Origin: Micropterus salmoides
Lineage: Eukaryota; Chordata; Actinopteri; Centrarchiformes; Centrarchidae
Direction: 5' to 3'
NCBI RefSeq assembly: GCF_014851395.1
Contig: NW_024041373.1
Span: 19,958,250-20,022,249, forward strand
Length of the DNA: 64,000 nucleotides
The number at the start of each line of letters is the position of its first letter. The first letter of the stretch is position 1. The position numbers and the translations under genes were made by a program. Shown here one piece after another: positions 28,201 through 43,200 of this stretch. The notes below the pieces were generated by a model that saw only the letters and a list, made by a program, of their open reading frames with translations, ran no database searches and had not been told where the DNA came from.

Positions 28201-31200
28201 TTAGAAATAAATCAATACAAATAATTACACATGGTCACAATAATTAATGTCAATAGAAGCGAACCCATGTGGCATTGCAAATCTCCCCCTACCCTAGTCT
28301 TCTGATCATCAGTCTCTCCTCTTCTTTCCCCATGCAAACACTAAGGAGAGAGCGAATTTGGCTCAGGGAGGACAGGAGAGCCATGGTGTCCTCTACTGAA
28401 TCCTGGCTGATGGTATAGGTTCTGCAGAGGGTTCCTGCCATTTGGCCCCCAAGGCCCTGATACTGGCAGTGCAGCAATCTGAAGACAGCCCTAACCAGTT
28501 CCGGGTCCTCTATCTCAGTCTCTTGAGCCCAGTGCACCATCGTCTCAGAGATCAGCTTTTTGAGGGACTCTGGAAAAGTACCAGCAGGTGAAAAGAATAA
28601 TTACTAGAAGAGTGGAAGCTTACCCTTGTGGTTTTTTTTGCTGTGAGATGTGCAGTATTGTGAGAGAGATACTAGATATGCCATGTCATTTTTGGGATAT
28701 ATATATATTTTTTTGTGGTGTTACATTAATAGATAGTTAGCTGACAAATATTTGTTTGTACCTGCTACAATAGAGGTCAGTGGCTGAATTCAAAATTATA
28801 TTTTCATTCACATGTCCACTTTCACCAAACCTCTCTCTTATTAAAACCCAGAAACCCGGAAACTAGTCAGTATCTGGTGTGACCACCATTTTCCTCATGC
28901 AGTAAAACACATCTCCTTCACATAGAGTTGATCAGGTTCTTGTTTGTGGCCTGTGGAATGTTGGTCCAGTCCTCTTCAATGACTGTGCAATCAGGTCGAG
29001 ACCCAGATGAGGACGACGAGCATGCAGATGAGCTTCCCTGAGACGGTTCCTGACAGTCTGTGCAGAAATTCTTTGGTTATGCAAACCGATTGTAGCAGCA
29101 GCTGTCCGGGTGGCTGGTCTCAGATGATCTTGGAGGTGAAGATGCTGGATGTGGAGGTCCTGGGCTGGTGTGGTTACACGTGGTCTGCGGTTTTGAGGTT
29201 GGATATACTGCCAAATTCTCTGAAACGCCTTTGGAGACGGCTTATGGTAGAGAAATGAACATTCAACTCACAGGCAACAGCTCTGGTGGACATTCCTGTA
29301 GTCAGCATACCAATTGCACGCTCCCTCAAAACTTGCAACATCTGTGGCTTTTTATTGTGGCCACCCTAAGGCACACCTGTGCAATATCCATGCTGTTTGA
29401 TCAGCATCTTGGTATGCCACACCTGTGAGATGGATGGATTATCTCGACAAAGGAGAAGTACTCACTAACACAGATTTTGACAGATTTGTGAACAATATTT
29501 GAGAGAAATAGGCCTTTTGTTCAAACAGAGAAAGTCTTAGATCTTTAAGTTCAGCTAATGATGAATGGGGGCAAAAACAAAAGTATTGCATTTATAATTT
29601 TGTTCAGTGTATATGGTAACGGTCCTGAACCAAAAAATGTTGCATGATCCCATACAAATGGTAAATTATTAGGGCATGTAAGAGTGATAAAATCCTACCG
29701 TTTTGGAGAGCACAGTATCCAAAACGCACAAAGTGAGACAAAGACAGGGTTTTAACAAGACAGATGCACTTACTGACACTCTGCGGTCTCTCCTCCACTT
29801 CTATGGGTGTCTTCAGTCCAGTGACTCTCACCACTAGACTGAGAAGTCGATCTTTTACAGACATCTTAGCATCCTCCTCTTCATCCTCTTTGTCATTGTC
29901 CAATTCAATGCCTGCACAATCAGATATCAAGGTAATTTCAATGAAATGATGTAGTCCCTTCATACTACACACAGAATAGATAATTAAATGTATATTACAA
30001 TATGGTATCATAAAAAAGTTTATACAACTATCCTATCCAGTTATTATTACAGCTAATAAGATGACATTTTTGTAGTGGCAATCTGGGTAAGTGCCTTCTC
30101 AGAGCTTTTTCATAGTTTCCAGGCTCAATGAAGATTAATAAAGACTGTTCCAACCACAGTGTGTGTTGAGGAGGTGATGGAAGTCTTGCAGGAGCTGTTG
30201 GATTTCCACTGGACAAGGACAGTTCTCCTTCTGCTCATCCTCTCTGAAGCTCAGCAGCATGTTGATCTAAAGACAGGTTGTAAATGACACCAACAGCATA
30301 GACAATAAACTAAGAAATGTATTTCACCAGACTTTCAAAATCCTAGACAATTCTGCAATCATTTGAACCATATACTTATAAAACTCTGTGAATCAAATAC
30401 AAATTGATAATGCCATTATTTCGGATCCTTTACTTATTTCTAGTGCTTTTAATCAGCATTTTTCTTCAATTAGTAGTTAGAAAATCAGAAACTCCCATGA
30501 TACTGCGAGTTTTCCAGCATGATCTTCTCCACTGGTGCATTCTGTTTTAGATCAATCATGCCTATGATCATTTGCGAGTTAAAAGAAAATAGCAGTGCGG
30601 GTTCTGACGGTCCTGAAGCAATATTTACTCACTCATATTCACTTGCTGATTTATTCAACCTGTCCTTTTCTTTTCTCCTTGTGCTCGAGTTACTCCTCTG
30701 CTCAAAGGTGGAGACCCATCTGATGTGAACAACTACTGTCCAATCTCTATAATCTGTTCTATTGCCAAAATCTTTGAGAAATTAATTTTAAGTCAATTAT
30801 CACAATATCTTAAACAGTACAATATCTTATCCTCTAATCAGTTTGGCTTTAGATCAGATTTTTCAACCACCACAGCTCTTTTAAAGTTCACTAACGATGT
30901 GTTCTCAGCATTTGACAAAGGCCAACATAGTGGTGCTATCTTTATTGACCTTTCTAAGGCCTTTGATATGGTTGATCAATACCTGCTGCTTGATAAACTT
31001 TATTCTATTGGTTTGCATCAAAATGTTCTTCTCTGGTTTAATGCTTATCTTCACAGGAGACATCAGTGTGTTGTTTATCATGGTTCCCAGTCAGATTATT
31101 TACTGCTTGACAAGGGAGTCCCCCAAGGGTCCACTTTGGGACCCCTCCTTTTTTCTATTTTCATCAAAGATTTATCCAAAATCTGTAAAAAAAATAAAAT

Positions 31201-34200
31201 AAAATAAAATTGCTCAGTGCATCTGTACGCTAATGATAGTTATTTAAACCTCGGAATCAGATATATTAAAAATACAGAACTCCTTACAAGCTGAATTCAA
31301 TTCAATTTGGTTCAAAACTGGCTTCACATGTATAAATTGGTATTAAATTAAAAGAAGTGCTGTAACATGATGTTCGGAACAAGGCACAATCATCTTAGTA
31401 CTTTACTCATGCATATTAACTTTGAGGATGGGTCTCTCATGGATGAAGTGGATTCTTTTAAACATCTTGGCTTTTGGATTGACCCTAAACTCAATTTCAA
31501 ATTGCATAGTGACTTCATCATAAAACAATCTATGGCTGTTTAAGTTCTCTTTACCGATCAATACACTGTTTTACATTTCAAGTCAGGAAAATATTTATTT
31601 CTCAGTTGATACTGCAGATTATGTTATATGAACACCACTGACACCAATCTTAGCCCTCTTAATGTTGTTTTTAATTGTCTTTGTAGATTTGTCTTGAGGT
31701 GTACATAACACTCATCACAGCTCTATGTATGAGTTACATAACTGGTTATAGCCTAAAGCAAGAAGAATTTCACTGGATAATGTTTATTTTAAAATGTGTT
31801 TACTTTAACTGTCCTCCATACTTGAAACAATTTTTAGTTCCTTGTAGATTTCCATATCCACTCAGACAGATGCAACATCCCCTTTTTATTATTTTATATA
31901 CCAAGAACTTTTACTGTAGCCGGACAGAAATCATTTCAATATAAAGTGTGATTGGAATAATCTTCAACCTACCCTAAGATCAAATCAGCACTTTTCGCTA
32001 CTTCTTGTCGTCTGTAGCTCTGTCTCTTAAAACAGGATGTTCATGTTATAAATGCCATCAGGTGTAACTATGCTGGTTTGTTATACATGAGGCTTTCACT
32101 CGGAGTAATTTATAATTTGATTTTGGGCTGAATGTTAGTTGATTTTCAGTTGGTATAATTGAATTTATAGGATTGTTTAACTTCTTATTTTTCCTTATAT
32201 TAACTGTGGGTGTTGGATGTGGGTGAGAGTGGGTGTGCATGTAATCTATATATGTTTAATATATGTAGTTTACTTTCTGTTTTGTGTTTGTTCATTATGT
32301 ATTTGCGTTATTGGACCCCCTTGAAAATGAGATGCTGCATCTCAAGGGCTTATCCTTCAATCAATTCAATAAATTGTAATCAAAAATCACAATTTCAATT
32401 CAGCCCATTCAACCTGCTCCTGTGGAGGTGAGCGGAATTCCTTGGTCTTGCGTGCAGTGAGAGCGGCGGACATGTTAAGTGCTTGCATGACTTGGTTGTA
32501 GCGAAAGCGTTGGTTCTCCTGTAGCTGACCCACAAACTTGTCAGAGAAGGCAACCACAGCTTCCACCCTGTGGCGCACCTGGCAATCACACAGGTAGGAC
32601 AGCAGATGGCAGAGCTGGAGAAAGAAATTTATTAAATCTCCCTTTAGGATTCATTTAAACTGCTTATAGGAATATAACAACTCAGCATCTGAAGCTAATC
32701 CAAAATGCTATCCAATAGAAGGAAAAAGACCACATCAAAAAAAATCTGATGGTTCGTTCACCTCAAGTTTGACAGCTTCTGGAAGCTTCATTTGCAGAAG
32801 TCCTTGTTTATGGGTATCGTCATCTTTTTTGTTGCCCGCCTTCCATTCGTTTTCATCATCCCTAGATTCCTCTTCCTCCTCAGGGGTTTTGGCTATAGAG
32901 AAGACTCCCGGCTCTATCAGTCTCAGAACTTTCCCTAGATCCTCATCCCTGAATACTTCCATTACCAGTAGGGTGTAGAACAGTCTAATTAGGGGAACCA
33001 ACAGAAGCTCAATGCTGCCTCCTACAGGATCCCTCACACCCTGACCCACAGCACATACTCCGGCAGTCAGCATCTCCACAGTCAGGTTCTTCAGTATGTC
33101 CAGAGGGATTTCTGGGCTGTCTCTGCAGGCTATTTCAACTGCACAATCCCTCCTGACAAAGCAAGGACATGAGAAATGCATCCGAGGTTTAAGGGATGTG
33201 CTAAGGCTAGTGCTGGGAATACCACTCCCCCCATTAACACCATTAACAGTGCTGGGATATAGGCTGATTTCTCTGGTCTGGTCAGTCATAGGCACAATGT
33301 ATTCGTGGTTCATCATGAGACATGCTGTGGTGTGGCTGCTGAGGTGAACCTAAAAGAACAAGAATACTCATTTATTAAGACCAAAGTTTCCTCATCGAGG
33401 TGTCAATGAATGAAAAAACATTAAGTCAAACAAGTTATCACCTGAATAAGTAGCTGGTAAAATGCAGAGCGAAGTGAACCCGGAAGGTAAGGATTCTGAA
33501 TGGCATGAAGGACCTGAGATTGGTCCACGTGACTGCAGATGGCATGGCAAACTCTGGTGTTCCCAATGGCGCATAAAGAGCCGTAGAGCAGAAGAGTTTG
33601 ATGGTGAAAGGTCAAAAGGTCATCATGTTCTGACAGCTCCAAAATGTCAACACACCTACACATTTGTCATCAAAAAGTAAAGGCAATTTCAGTGTTGTTG
33701 CTTGCTCAAGATCAAATTAAAGCTCTTGTTGACAATTTGGCAAGAAGAAAAAATGCAACTACAGTCTGTTGCATTTTATACAGTAAATTGTGTGCTGCCT
33801 GATGCTTGAAGATCACATTGGAACAAAAGACATGTGGGATGACAGCAACATTAGAAACAACACATATATCACTTCCTGTGCACTTTAAATGTGCAAGCCA
33901 AATTTAAAAAAAACACAGTCATTCCTTCTCTTTAACCTGTTTTCATCAGGGATCAGGAGGGTCATGAGTTGCAGGGGCTCAGAGCATTGGACTCTCCAGC
34001 CATGGCACTCATCTGGCCGATCCACCATCACCTTTAAAGCACGGTCTGGTACTCTGGTCCACGAAACCGGGCTTAGGTGTTGGACCTGTAATCTTGGAGG
34101 ACACTGAGGAGTGGCATTCTTTCTTTGGCTGCGAAGCAAACCTGCTGACAGTGGCATCACATTCTGGATGGAAAGAAACACAAATACAGGGAGTGGTGTA

Positions 34201-37200
34201 ACAGAGTACGAAATATTTTTAAACAATAAAACACAGCCACTACTCACAGAGTAGAAAATCCTCAACACTGAACTGTTCATTAATTTAATTTCTAATGTCT
34301 CTGACAGGATTAAATAGTTAAAAGTTCCTTTACCTTAATGCATCCCAGTTCAAACTGAAACATGTTGCTGGTGGTGGGCTTGACAAAAACAGCAGGAAAC
34401 AGCTTTGTACTGGCTTCCACCTGATTGGCAGTGAAACAGCATTACCTTATGTTTAATGTATATTCAATTTAGATTAATTTACGTAAATGTATTGCATCAA
34501 CAGAAAATACTGACTTGCATGAATAAATCAAATAGATTCATGTGTGACCTACCTGGTAGAAGATGGCCATCTCCACTCCACTGGAGGTAAAGGTAAGCAG
34601 CCCGGTGGCTGTGTCGATTAAACAGCCAATTTCCAACCCTGCACTTCTCCGACTCTGAGACAAGCCCGTTGCCTCTCCAGCACAAACCATGTAACAGTTA
34701 CACCGCTTCACACTGTGCAAACGGACAGGGATACTTTTGTTATGAGAACTCAACAGAATGACCAGTGAATTTAAGGGGATGGAAGAGTTAATATTGCAAT
34801 TAAGTTCAGTATGATACAAGTGCTTCTGTAATACAATAAACAGAATTTCATAACATAGTCCGTTTTATTATGATTATGGTGTAAGAAAAATAATTCTCTG
34901 CAAATAGTGTTTAAATTATTTTACCACGAATATATTGGTCTTAGTGTATATTAACCTTTCCTGGACTTTACCGCTGTCATCTCCAAGGGTGACTGTCACT
35001 GTGTTGACATTGCCAGGGTCAAAAGTCGTGTCATGTTGATGAAAGTCAGAGGTCACCCAGCCTACCCACACATTGAACGGCTCCTGGCCTGGAAGAACCC
35101 TCACTGAGTAATAATACTGAAAAAGAGATGTCAGCTGGTGTCATTGATATTCTGCGTTGTTTTTTTTCCACAGTGGCTGGTAATTACATCTACCAGCAAA
35201 GAACTGAAGCACAGTGCATGTTCATAAGCCCTGTAGTGCTTTTTATTCTCATTTTAGAGCACTCTGAGGCAGCAAAATGTCCAAATATATCTGTCTGTCT
35301 ATTATTAAGTATTTTCGAAATAATTGTAAAAATGTTTGGTTTTCTTGTTAGTGTTGATTCTTTGGCATGTTATGTGGTTATGATGAGATTAATTAGTCTT
35401 ACTCTGGAGCTCTGCATAAGGTGATCATAGTTATCTTTGTCAGCTACAACATCTTCTAGAAGCCGCGCAGATGAGTTGCTGCTGACCAGGCCTGGTTTAG
35501 TCCTCTTCAGCATGAACCTTACAGAACAGAAACACATGAATTTGTACATCGTACAATTAACTTTGCAGATTAATTCTTACTGTATGTACTGTATGTGAGA
35601 TACACAGGGTGTCTGCTATTTTATTTTCTTCTGTTTTCTGTTGTTTCATTTGGAAAAACTTTATTCATAACCATGCTTTTGTCATTTTAATCACTTGGTA
35701 GACAAATATGGACAAACATACACACTAATGATTCAAATGATTATGCTTTTCTGTTTACCCTTCTATATTGCAAATTATATGTGTTTCATTACATCTCATT
35801 CCAATTTATGTTTCTCTACTAGCTACCGTTGTTTCAATCTTGAAGGTTTCTCTTGACTGTGATCCTTATGGTTGAGCTCATCTCTTGAGCCAGCAAAGCT
35901 GTGGGCTGACTTCATCAGCACTTCAAAGTCAGAGTCTACCTCCTCCTGCTCTTTCCTTCCTAAAAGGACAACAGGAATTAATTACAACAGGGCCCTGGGG
36001 ATCTTAAGCAGAACAACTCATCAAGGTCATAACAGTAGAATATCAGTTATCTGGATAGTGGATAATATGGACCCTGTTTCAGAAAAGTTTAACTAACTCT
36101 GAGCCTAACCCTAAGCTCTGAGCTGATTAAGCCTGAGATGGGAAACTGATCTCAGTTAAGCTTGTGTGTGGGGAATAAAAAAAAAAGCCATTACCAATGG
36201 CGCTCTCATTTTCAAATTCACCATGGCAACAGGAAAATCAAGAGCAGAGCCTCCATTTTAATCCAATAGCGCTAGAAATATGAATGTATGCCAACACTGA
36301 CCATGACATTTATCTTACAAAACAGGAGTGGAGAAAGGAGTAAATAAGTTACCACTATTATTTTATTCAGTATAGCTCATTCATCGTTTGCGAGGCTTGA
36401 ATTTCGTTAATGGATGATAAAGTGCTGGAATCCTATACTGTATGTTAGAGTCTATTTTTAAATATATTTATTTAGCTGTAACCTGATAGGACAAAATGCC
36501 GGTGGCAATAACTGAAGACAGAATATGGATTAAATAGATGGTTTGCTTATGGGCCTATAATTGTCAAGTCACTGACCGACCTAGTAATAATTATTTTGGT
36601 GATTTGCAGTTGAAAATGTGCCTAGGTTCAAACTGACAGTAAATTTGAAGACATTTTAAATTAAAATAATCTTGCTCATTTCGCATTTAATAAAATACTG
36701 TCAAAACATATTATATGCTCATTTTTAAACTACATTTAGTCGTTTCAGCTGCACCACTCAGAAATACTCACATCATCTCCAACATAACACCTAAGATGTT
36801 CCATCATCATTCCATCAGTGCGACTAATCACAACATGACAAATGATTGTTCATTGATCATTTAAAGCTTTTACAGATTTGTTTGATTTAAACCGTGATAA
36901 CTGCAGTAGCCCACGGTCAATTGCAACTGTTGACAACCTGACAGCTGCCTTAATGTCCACACAGTCACAGTGTTATAAAGAGACAGTGTAGCCTCTAGAT
37001 TTTATTCCAAGCTGATTATTGAAGATCATGGCTGGGTGACCAACTTGTATCTAACCGGAATTTAGAGGTTTCTAAAGACGTAAATTTCTGTATATGAATT
37101 GGTTCCATATGTGCTTTGACATCGACTACATGAATGAGGAAATTAAGTGTGTCAGACGGCTGCTTCTAGCTCAGAAGAAAGGGAGGAGTCAGAGATGAGC

Positions 37201-40200
37201 TGAATGATAAACCCAGACTTTCTCTCATCTAAGGCTTAAATTCAGAGGTTTCACAAAACCCACTTTCTGAAACAAGGCCCAACTGCAAAGAACTGCTATC
37301 CAGATCGCTCACACTTTTAATATCTCCATAGATTTTACATTATGCATCAGGGGTAATCAGGGGTTGTCGAAGCTTATAGCGTACCAAACAAATCCTTAAT
37401 GCGGTGCTTTGTGAAGTCATCTCAAGTTTTAAGTAGTTAACTTGAACATACTGTGTATTTTATGATATGATTTAATATCATCTGAACCTGGACAGAGAGA
37501 GTTGGAGGCAACTGGAAGCACGCCCTCAGCAGGCCGGGTGAGAATAGCAGCACATTCGATGGACATGCTGAGCCGGTAAAAGCCCATCTCAATGCCTCCA
37601 CAGTGGTGTGCAAACAGTCGATGAGAGACCCTCAGACTGGATAAGGAATCTGTTGAGCCACAGACTCTAGTGACCTTGAATAAGATTTGAACAACATTTT
37701 CAGTTCAGTGTTGTCAATTAACTAGTGCTATAAGCAACCTTGGGTCCAACAATATTAAAATACTGCATACAAAAACACACCTCACTAAAGACTCATTAAC
37801 CAAGCTAATAGGTAAAAGAATGCCTATGGACTGGTAACTAGCCTGTATGTTGTGATCATCAGGCATTATGGAGGTAAACTGAGGCCCGTTTCCAACTCAT
37901 CCAAAGGGCTGGCTCTCTGGCCATGTTGACAGAAAAATGGTTCATAGCCCTCCTGCAGGCCACACACAGTGAAGTACTGCAGAGAGTCGACTTGTCGGCC
38001 CAGGTTCAGCCTTCCCACCTGGTTCGCCCCAACACTGACCACAGGCAACAGGCCTGGGTAATACAAGATTTAAAAAAAATGTCAGTCTGATAAATATATT
38101 TAAGTCTTTGATATAGGCTTAACTTTCTCAAGGAATGGGGGGAAAAAAAATCAATATCTTGATTTATTATGTTTCAGTTTAATGGACAGTATCAAGTCTG
38201 TGCAATACACTATATAGAGTCAAAAACTCTTCCACACCGTCTCTGATATCGAAGTCCTTGGCAGCCAGCTCTGATCCTCTGTCATTAAACAGCACCTCTC
38301 CATTGAGCGTGACCATCATGGTGCATTCAGCCATGTCCACCAAGCAACCCACCACATCGCCCCTCTGCCATGGACGTCCCAGGGGCTCAACGCCCTGATG
38401 GTACCACTGAGCCTGAAAGCAACAGGAAGACAAGGAGTAAGAAATAAAAAAGAGGCAAGTGTGAAAGCCTCATATAGTAACAGGAAAAGAGGTAAAATAA
38501 CCCATCAATAGCACATGATGAGGTAAGATGTTAAAAAGATTGTCAGACTACAATGGCTGTGCGCCACTTTGCTTATGTCCATGTCCCTCATATTACATAA
38601 TGTTAGTATAAAAAAAATTTGTTTTTTGTATAAATTTTAAATCATGTGGAAATAGGCCAGAGACTGGCACTGTTTGTCGCGCCAATTGTTTAATCAGGGT
38701 TCCACGTCTTAATCACAGCTTTTCTGAAATTATGTGCTGTTGTCCAAGCACCAGGTTGAATTCAGATGACATTGCCTGGATGTGCAACTTTTGCATTGAA
38801 GTTAGCTATTCTGTTGGACTTTTTCATGCTTACATTGAATTCCTCTCATTATGGTTATTTTACAGACAAGTATAAGGCCACTGTCCCTGTATGCTCTCCA
38901 AACATCCTCTGGCATGACTAATGATCACACCAGCAGCCAGAGCACACCCGTTCACTCTTACACCGTAAGAGGAAATGTCTGAGAACTGTGGGAACATAAA
39001 GCCATGTTTTTTTCCAACCAATCCACATTGGGGCTTTCACAAAGTCACAATGTGATTTGGGCTTATTGATGTTTTAACATTGTTGGTCATGTGGCCAAAT
39101 TAAGAACTGGCAAATTTGAATAGATCACCTCAAATCCATCGAAGACATATGCCTGGTCATCTGAGCCGAGCTCTTTATCTGGTGTACAGCATGGTCGGGC
39201 CCATCCCACTCTCATATTCCCCGCTGTCACTATTTCAAATTCAAAGTACCACTTCCCCCGGGTTACAGTGTATGATTTATCTGGTCTGAACACTCTGCAC
39301 TTCTCAGCAGAGAAGAGACATGGATTTGATAATGTGGCTGTAAACCCAAGAAACAGAAAAACATATGGTTATCTGCTAAAATAATAACCGATTTGCATTC
39401 AAATAGAATCTTTGCAATACAATATTGACAAATTTTATAGCATTGTAAATATTCTGTAAAATGGTAACTAATACGCTGTACTAGTCTAGTTGATAAGAAA
39501 CAGAGCCTTATCCTAATTATACTTGCATTCATTGTCTTATGCTGGTTACAGTGAATAAAACAGAGCTTTAACTGACAAGATTAATTATAGGACTTTGACA
39601 CATACTCCATTCCTGGTTGAGGGGCTCCAGGCTGTAACCATAAGCCAGCAGGGTACAGACAGCTTCCCTGACACTCTCCCTGCCCACTCTCTTGCTCCTT
39701 TCGTCAAGAAGGTTGTAAGGAATGAGGTATGGGCTCCGCTTTGCTTTCACATCCTAAAAATACAAACGCAAAGTGCAAAAATGGGCGACTATATTTGTCA
39801 GAGAACAGTATTAATGCTTGTGTTGTCAAAGCACGCTGTTGCTATGTGCACGTCTACGTTGCCACTGAGAGACAATGTACTTTTGAGCGAGGCTACATGC
39901 AATATTATGACTGAAAAAAAGTTGTTCACATGCAATTCCTCCTCAGCAGTGCCTGCCCAATGTAGCAATAAAGCACAGAACATAAACCTGTTGGGCTCCA
40001 TACGTCCATCCCTGCTTGATGCGCTCTCTGGCCCACACATTGTGATCATTCTCTGCCAGCAAGTTAACCACTTCCTCATGGGCTGGGCTTAAAACAACCT
40101 GGCTCGAGTCTACTGGTGCAGGTCTATAGCCACTGGGCTGCTCATACCTGAGAAAGGGAATAAGAATTGGACACAAGTGTATCAAGATTGGAAATGATAT

Positions 40201-43200
40201 TAAACAATTTTTGTAAAATCCGTTGTTAGGGTTTAATTGTGCTTTCACAGTATTAGTCTCATAGTCATTTGATATAGAGCTTCTCCTAGGCAACCTCTTG
40301 ATTTTGAATTTTACTTGAGGCAACTCACACATGGGGCTACCCCCCCACAAACTTCTCCGATGAGCAAGGGCTCCTCCATTAAACATGTACATACTTATTG
40401 GCTAGTCTCATGTATTTGACTCTCTCCTCAGCGTGGTCATCAGTCCAACCAATGTTGAAACCAAGGGCAAGGAGAGTCCTCCAGTGGAAAAACAGACAGA
40501 CACATTTACTAATCATGAAAACAAGCCCAGACACTGATTAATAATTACACTGCCAAGTGTAAAATTTAAATTGCAAAAGGTCTGTTGACGTACAGTATAT
40601 ATTTGTGTTGAGTGTTTCATGTTTAATGAATTAATCAAAATAATCAAGTATAATAAAGTTTTTGTCTATTGTATGATGTAGGTAGTAGAGCTTACCTGAG
40701 GGTGTCCTGAGCCATCTGAAAGTTCTGGTTCCTTTCCTGCTCTGGGAGCTTGGAGAACTCCACCAGACAGGGATCATGCCTCTTAACGTCATCTCTCACC
40801 TGTTTGACAAAAGCTAATAATTTTTAACAGGCAGATAAAGTGTAGAGAGCTAGACCAGTCAAATTTCAAGGAAAGCTTTAGATGGTACTCTCAGACACTA
40901 TGTGACAAGGTAATATAACAATTGATTTTATACAACATTAATTATTGATGTGGTTTTATTTTCTTACAGGGCCGTGTGTCCATCCAAGATCAACCTTGTC
41001 CATTGCCCAGAGTTCATGGATATTCTCAGCCATTTTTTCTCGGATATCCAAAAGTTGTGGGGGCAATTCCACCTTTGGAGAGTAACACGAGTAAAGCAAA
41101 AGACACTAAACTATATCGAAGGTAAATTTCAAAGGATCAACTTCAAATTCCTAATCTTCCAATTTAATATACATCTAAAATCTCTCTGTACAATTAGTTT
41201 TGATTTCAAATTTGTGGAATAAAATAAATAAGATCTGTTTCACTATACTTTTTTTTTACCTTGACAAGGTCTACTGGTGTGGGAGTAAAAGTCACTGGCG
41301 TGGCAGGTACTAAGGGGCCAATGAGCTCTTGTATCCCATATCCTTGATCAAAAATGTATTTCTGACATGGCTCTACTTTCAGCTTGACCCTTGGGAGCAG
41401 AGCATCAGAGCATGGTGCAAAACCTGGTGGGGGCAAGAAGCGAAACTCCCCGTGCCTTCCCCCAAACAGAAAACGAACCCTGATTTTGAGAAATGGGACA
41501 GGGAAGGCATTTACTGTATGCATCAAGGTCGTTGAAGAATGACGTTTCAGTAAACTTTTGACTTCTCTGTAACATTTATTATCCTCGTTAATAAAGAAGA
41601 GGGACAGTTTACTGAAAACAAATTACAGGTATTTTTAAATTCAACATTTCAGGTCAACATTTGAGCCATGTAGGCCACTGACTTGACTCCAGCAGAGAAG
41701 CTGACCACAGGACAAAGATGTCCATCAGCACTGAAGTTCTCAAACATGCCCTGCACAGGCAAACCGTTGACCCGGAAGGAGATGCAGGGAACACTGAGGT
41801 CAAGACAGCAGCTGACCACATCATCATCTTTCAGCAGGTGAGGGAAGGGAGAGCTCACTCTGCGGCCGACACAGCCTGAGATTCAGGGGAGACAGACTTA
41901 AAAGCAATTCATATGTTTTTACTGAACTTCTTTGTTTCTACATTTAATCAGGCATTCTGTAACATCCCTAGCGTACATTTTTTAAACTTGCCTGTAAATA
42001 TATTATGTAGTCTCTGTACCTTAGTTTGTTAAATAATTCAACATTAAGGGATACAAAGCAAAACTGCATGCTGGGTCATTTATCATTTTGGTATTTCTTG
42101 TAAATGTTTCCTGTTTAACTGATATCACCCTCTATTCTATCCTAGAAAAGATACATCTATTGTATGCGTGTATATGTACAGTATGTTTACATTATTTTGC
42201 TGACAGTTTCTTCTGGTCTATATCTGTACTCTTTATAAATAGCTTGCACTCCTAGATCATAAACATTTCAGTGAGTGATTACCCCAGCAGTACTTCCTGG
42301 GGGGAGAACAAGTATTTGATACACTGCTGATTTAGCAGGTTTTCCTACTTACAAAGCATGTAGAGGTCTATAATTTTTATAATAGGTACACTTCAACTGT
42401 GAGAGATGGAATCTAAAACAAAAATCCAGAAAATCACATTGTATGATTTTTAAATAATTAATTTGCATTTTACTGCATGACATAAATATCTGATACATCA
42501 GAAAAGCAGAACTTAATATTTGGCACAGAAACTTTTGTTTGCAATTACAGAGACCATACGTTTCCTGTAGTTCTTTACCAGGTTTGCACACACTGCAGCA
42601 GGGATTTTGGCCCACTCCTCCATACAGACCTTCTCCAGATCCTTCAGGTTTCGGGGCTGTCGCTGGGCAATACAGACTTTCAGCAAAGATTTTCCATTGG
42701 GTTCAGGTCTGGAGAATGGCTAGGCTACTCCAGGACCTTGAGATGCTTCTTACGGAGCCACTCCTTAGTTGCCCTGGCTGTGTGTTTCGGGTTGTTGTCA
42801 TATACAGGATTTTAATTCATGACGGCGTAGTGTGTTACTAATGGTTTTCTTTGAGACTGTGGTCCCAGCTCTCTTCAGGTCATTGACCAGGTCCTGCCGT
42901 GTAGTTCTGGGCTGATCCCTCACCTTCCTCATGATCATTGATGCCCCACGAGGTGAGATCTTGCATGGAGCCCCAGACCGAGGGAGATTGACCGTCATCT
43001 TGAACTTCTTCCATTTTCTAATAATTACGCCAACAGTTGTTGCCTTCTCACCAAGCTGCTTGCCTATTGTCATGTAGCCCATCCCAGCCTTTTGCAAGTC
43101 TACAATTGTATCCCTGATGTCCTTACACAGCTCTCTGGTCTTGGCCATTGTGGAGAATTTGGAGTCTGTTTGAGTGTGTGGACAGGTGTCTTTTACACAG

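Noticed and set aside
30725..31207. Host gene with reverse-transcriptase domain
   Set aside because: Broken LINE fragment with degenerate flanks inside an intron.
39595..40092. 165-codon plus-strand open frame
   Set aside because: Antisense to exons 24-25; no independent support.
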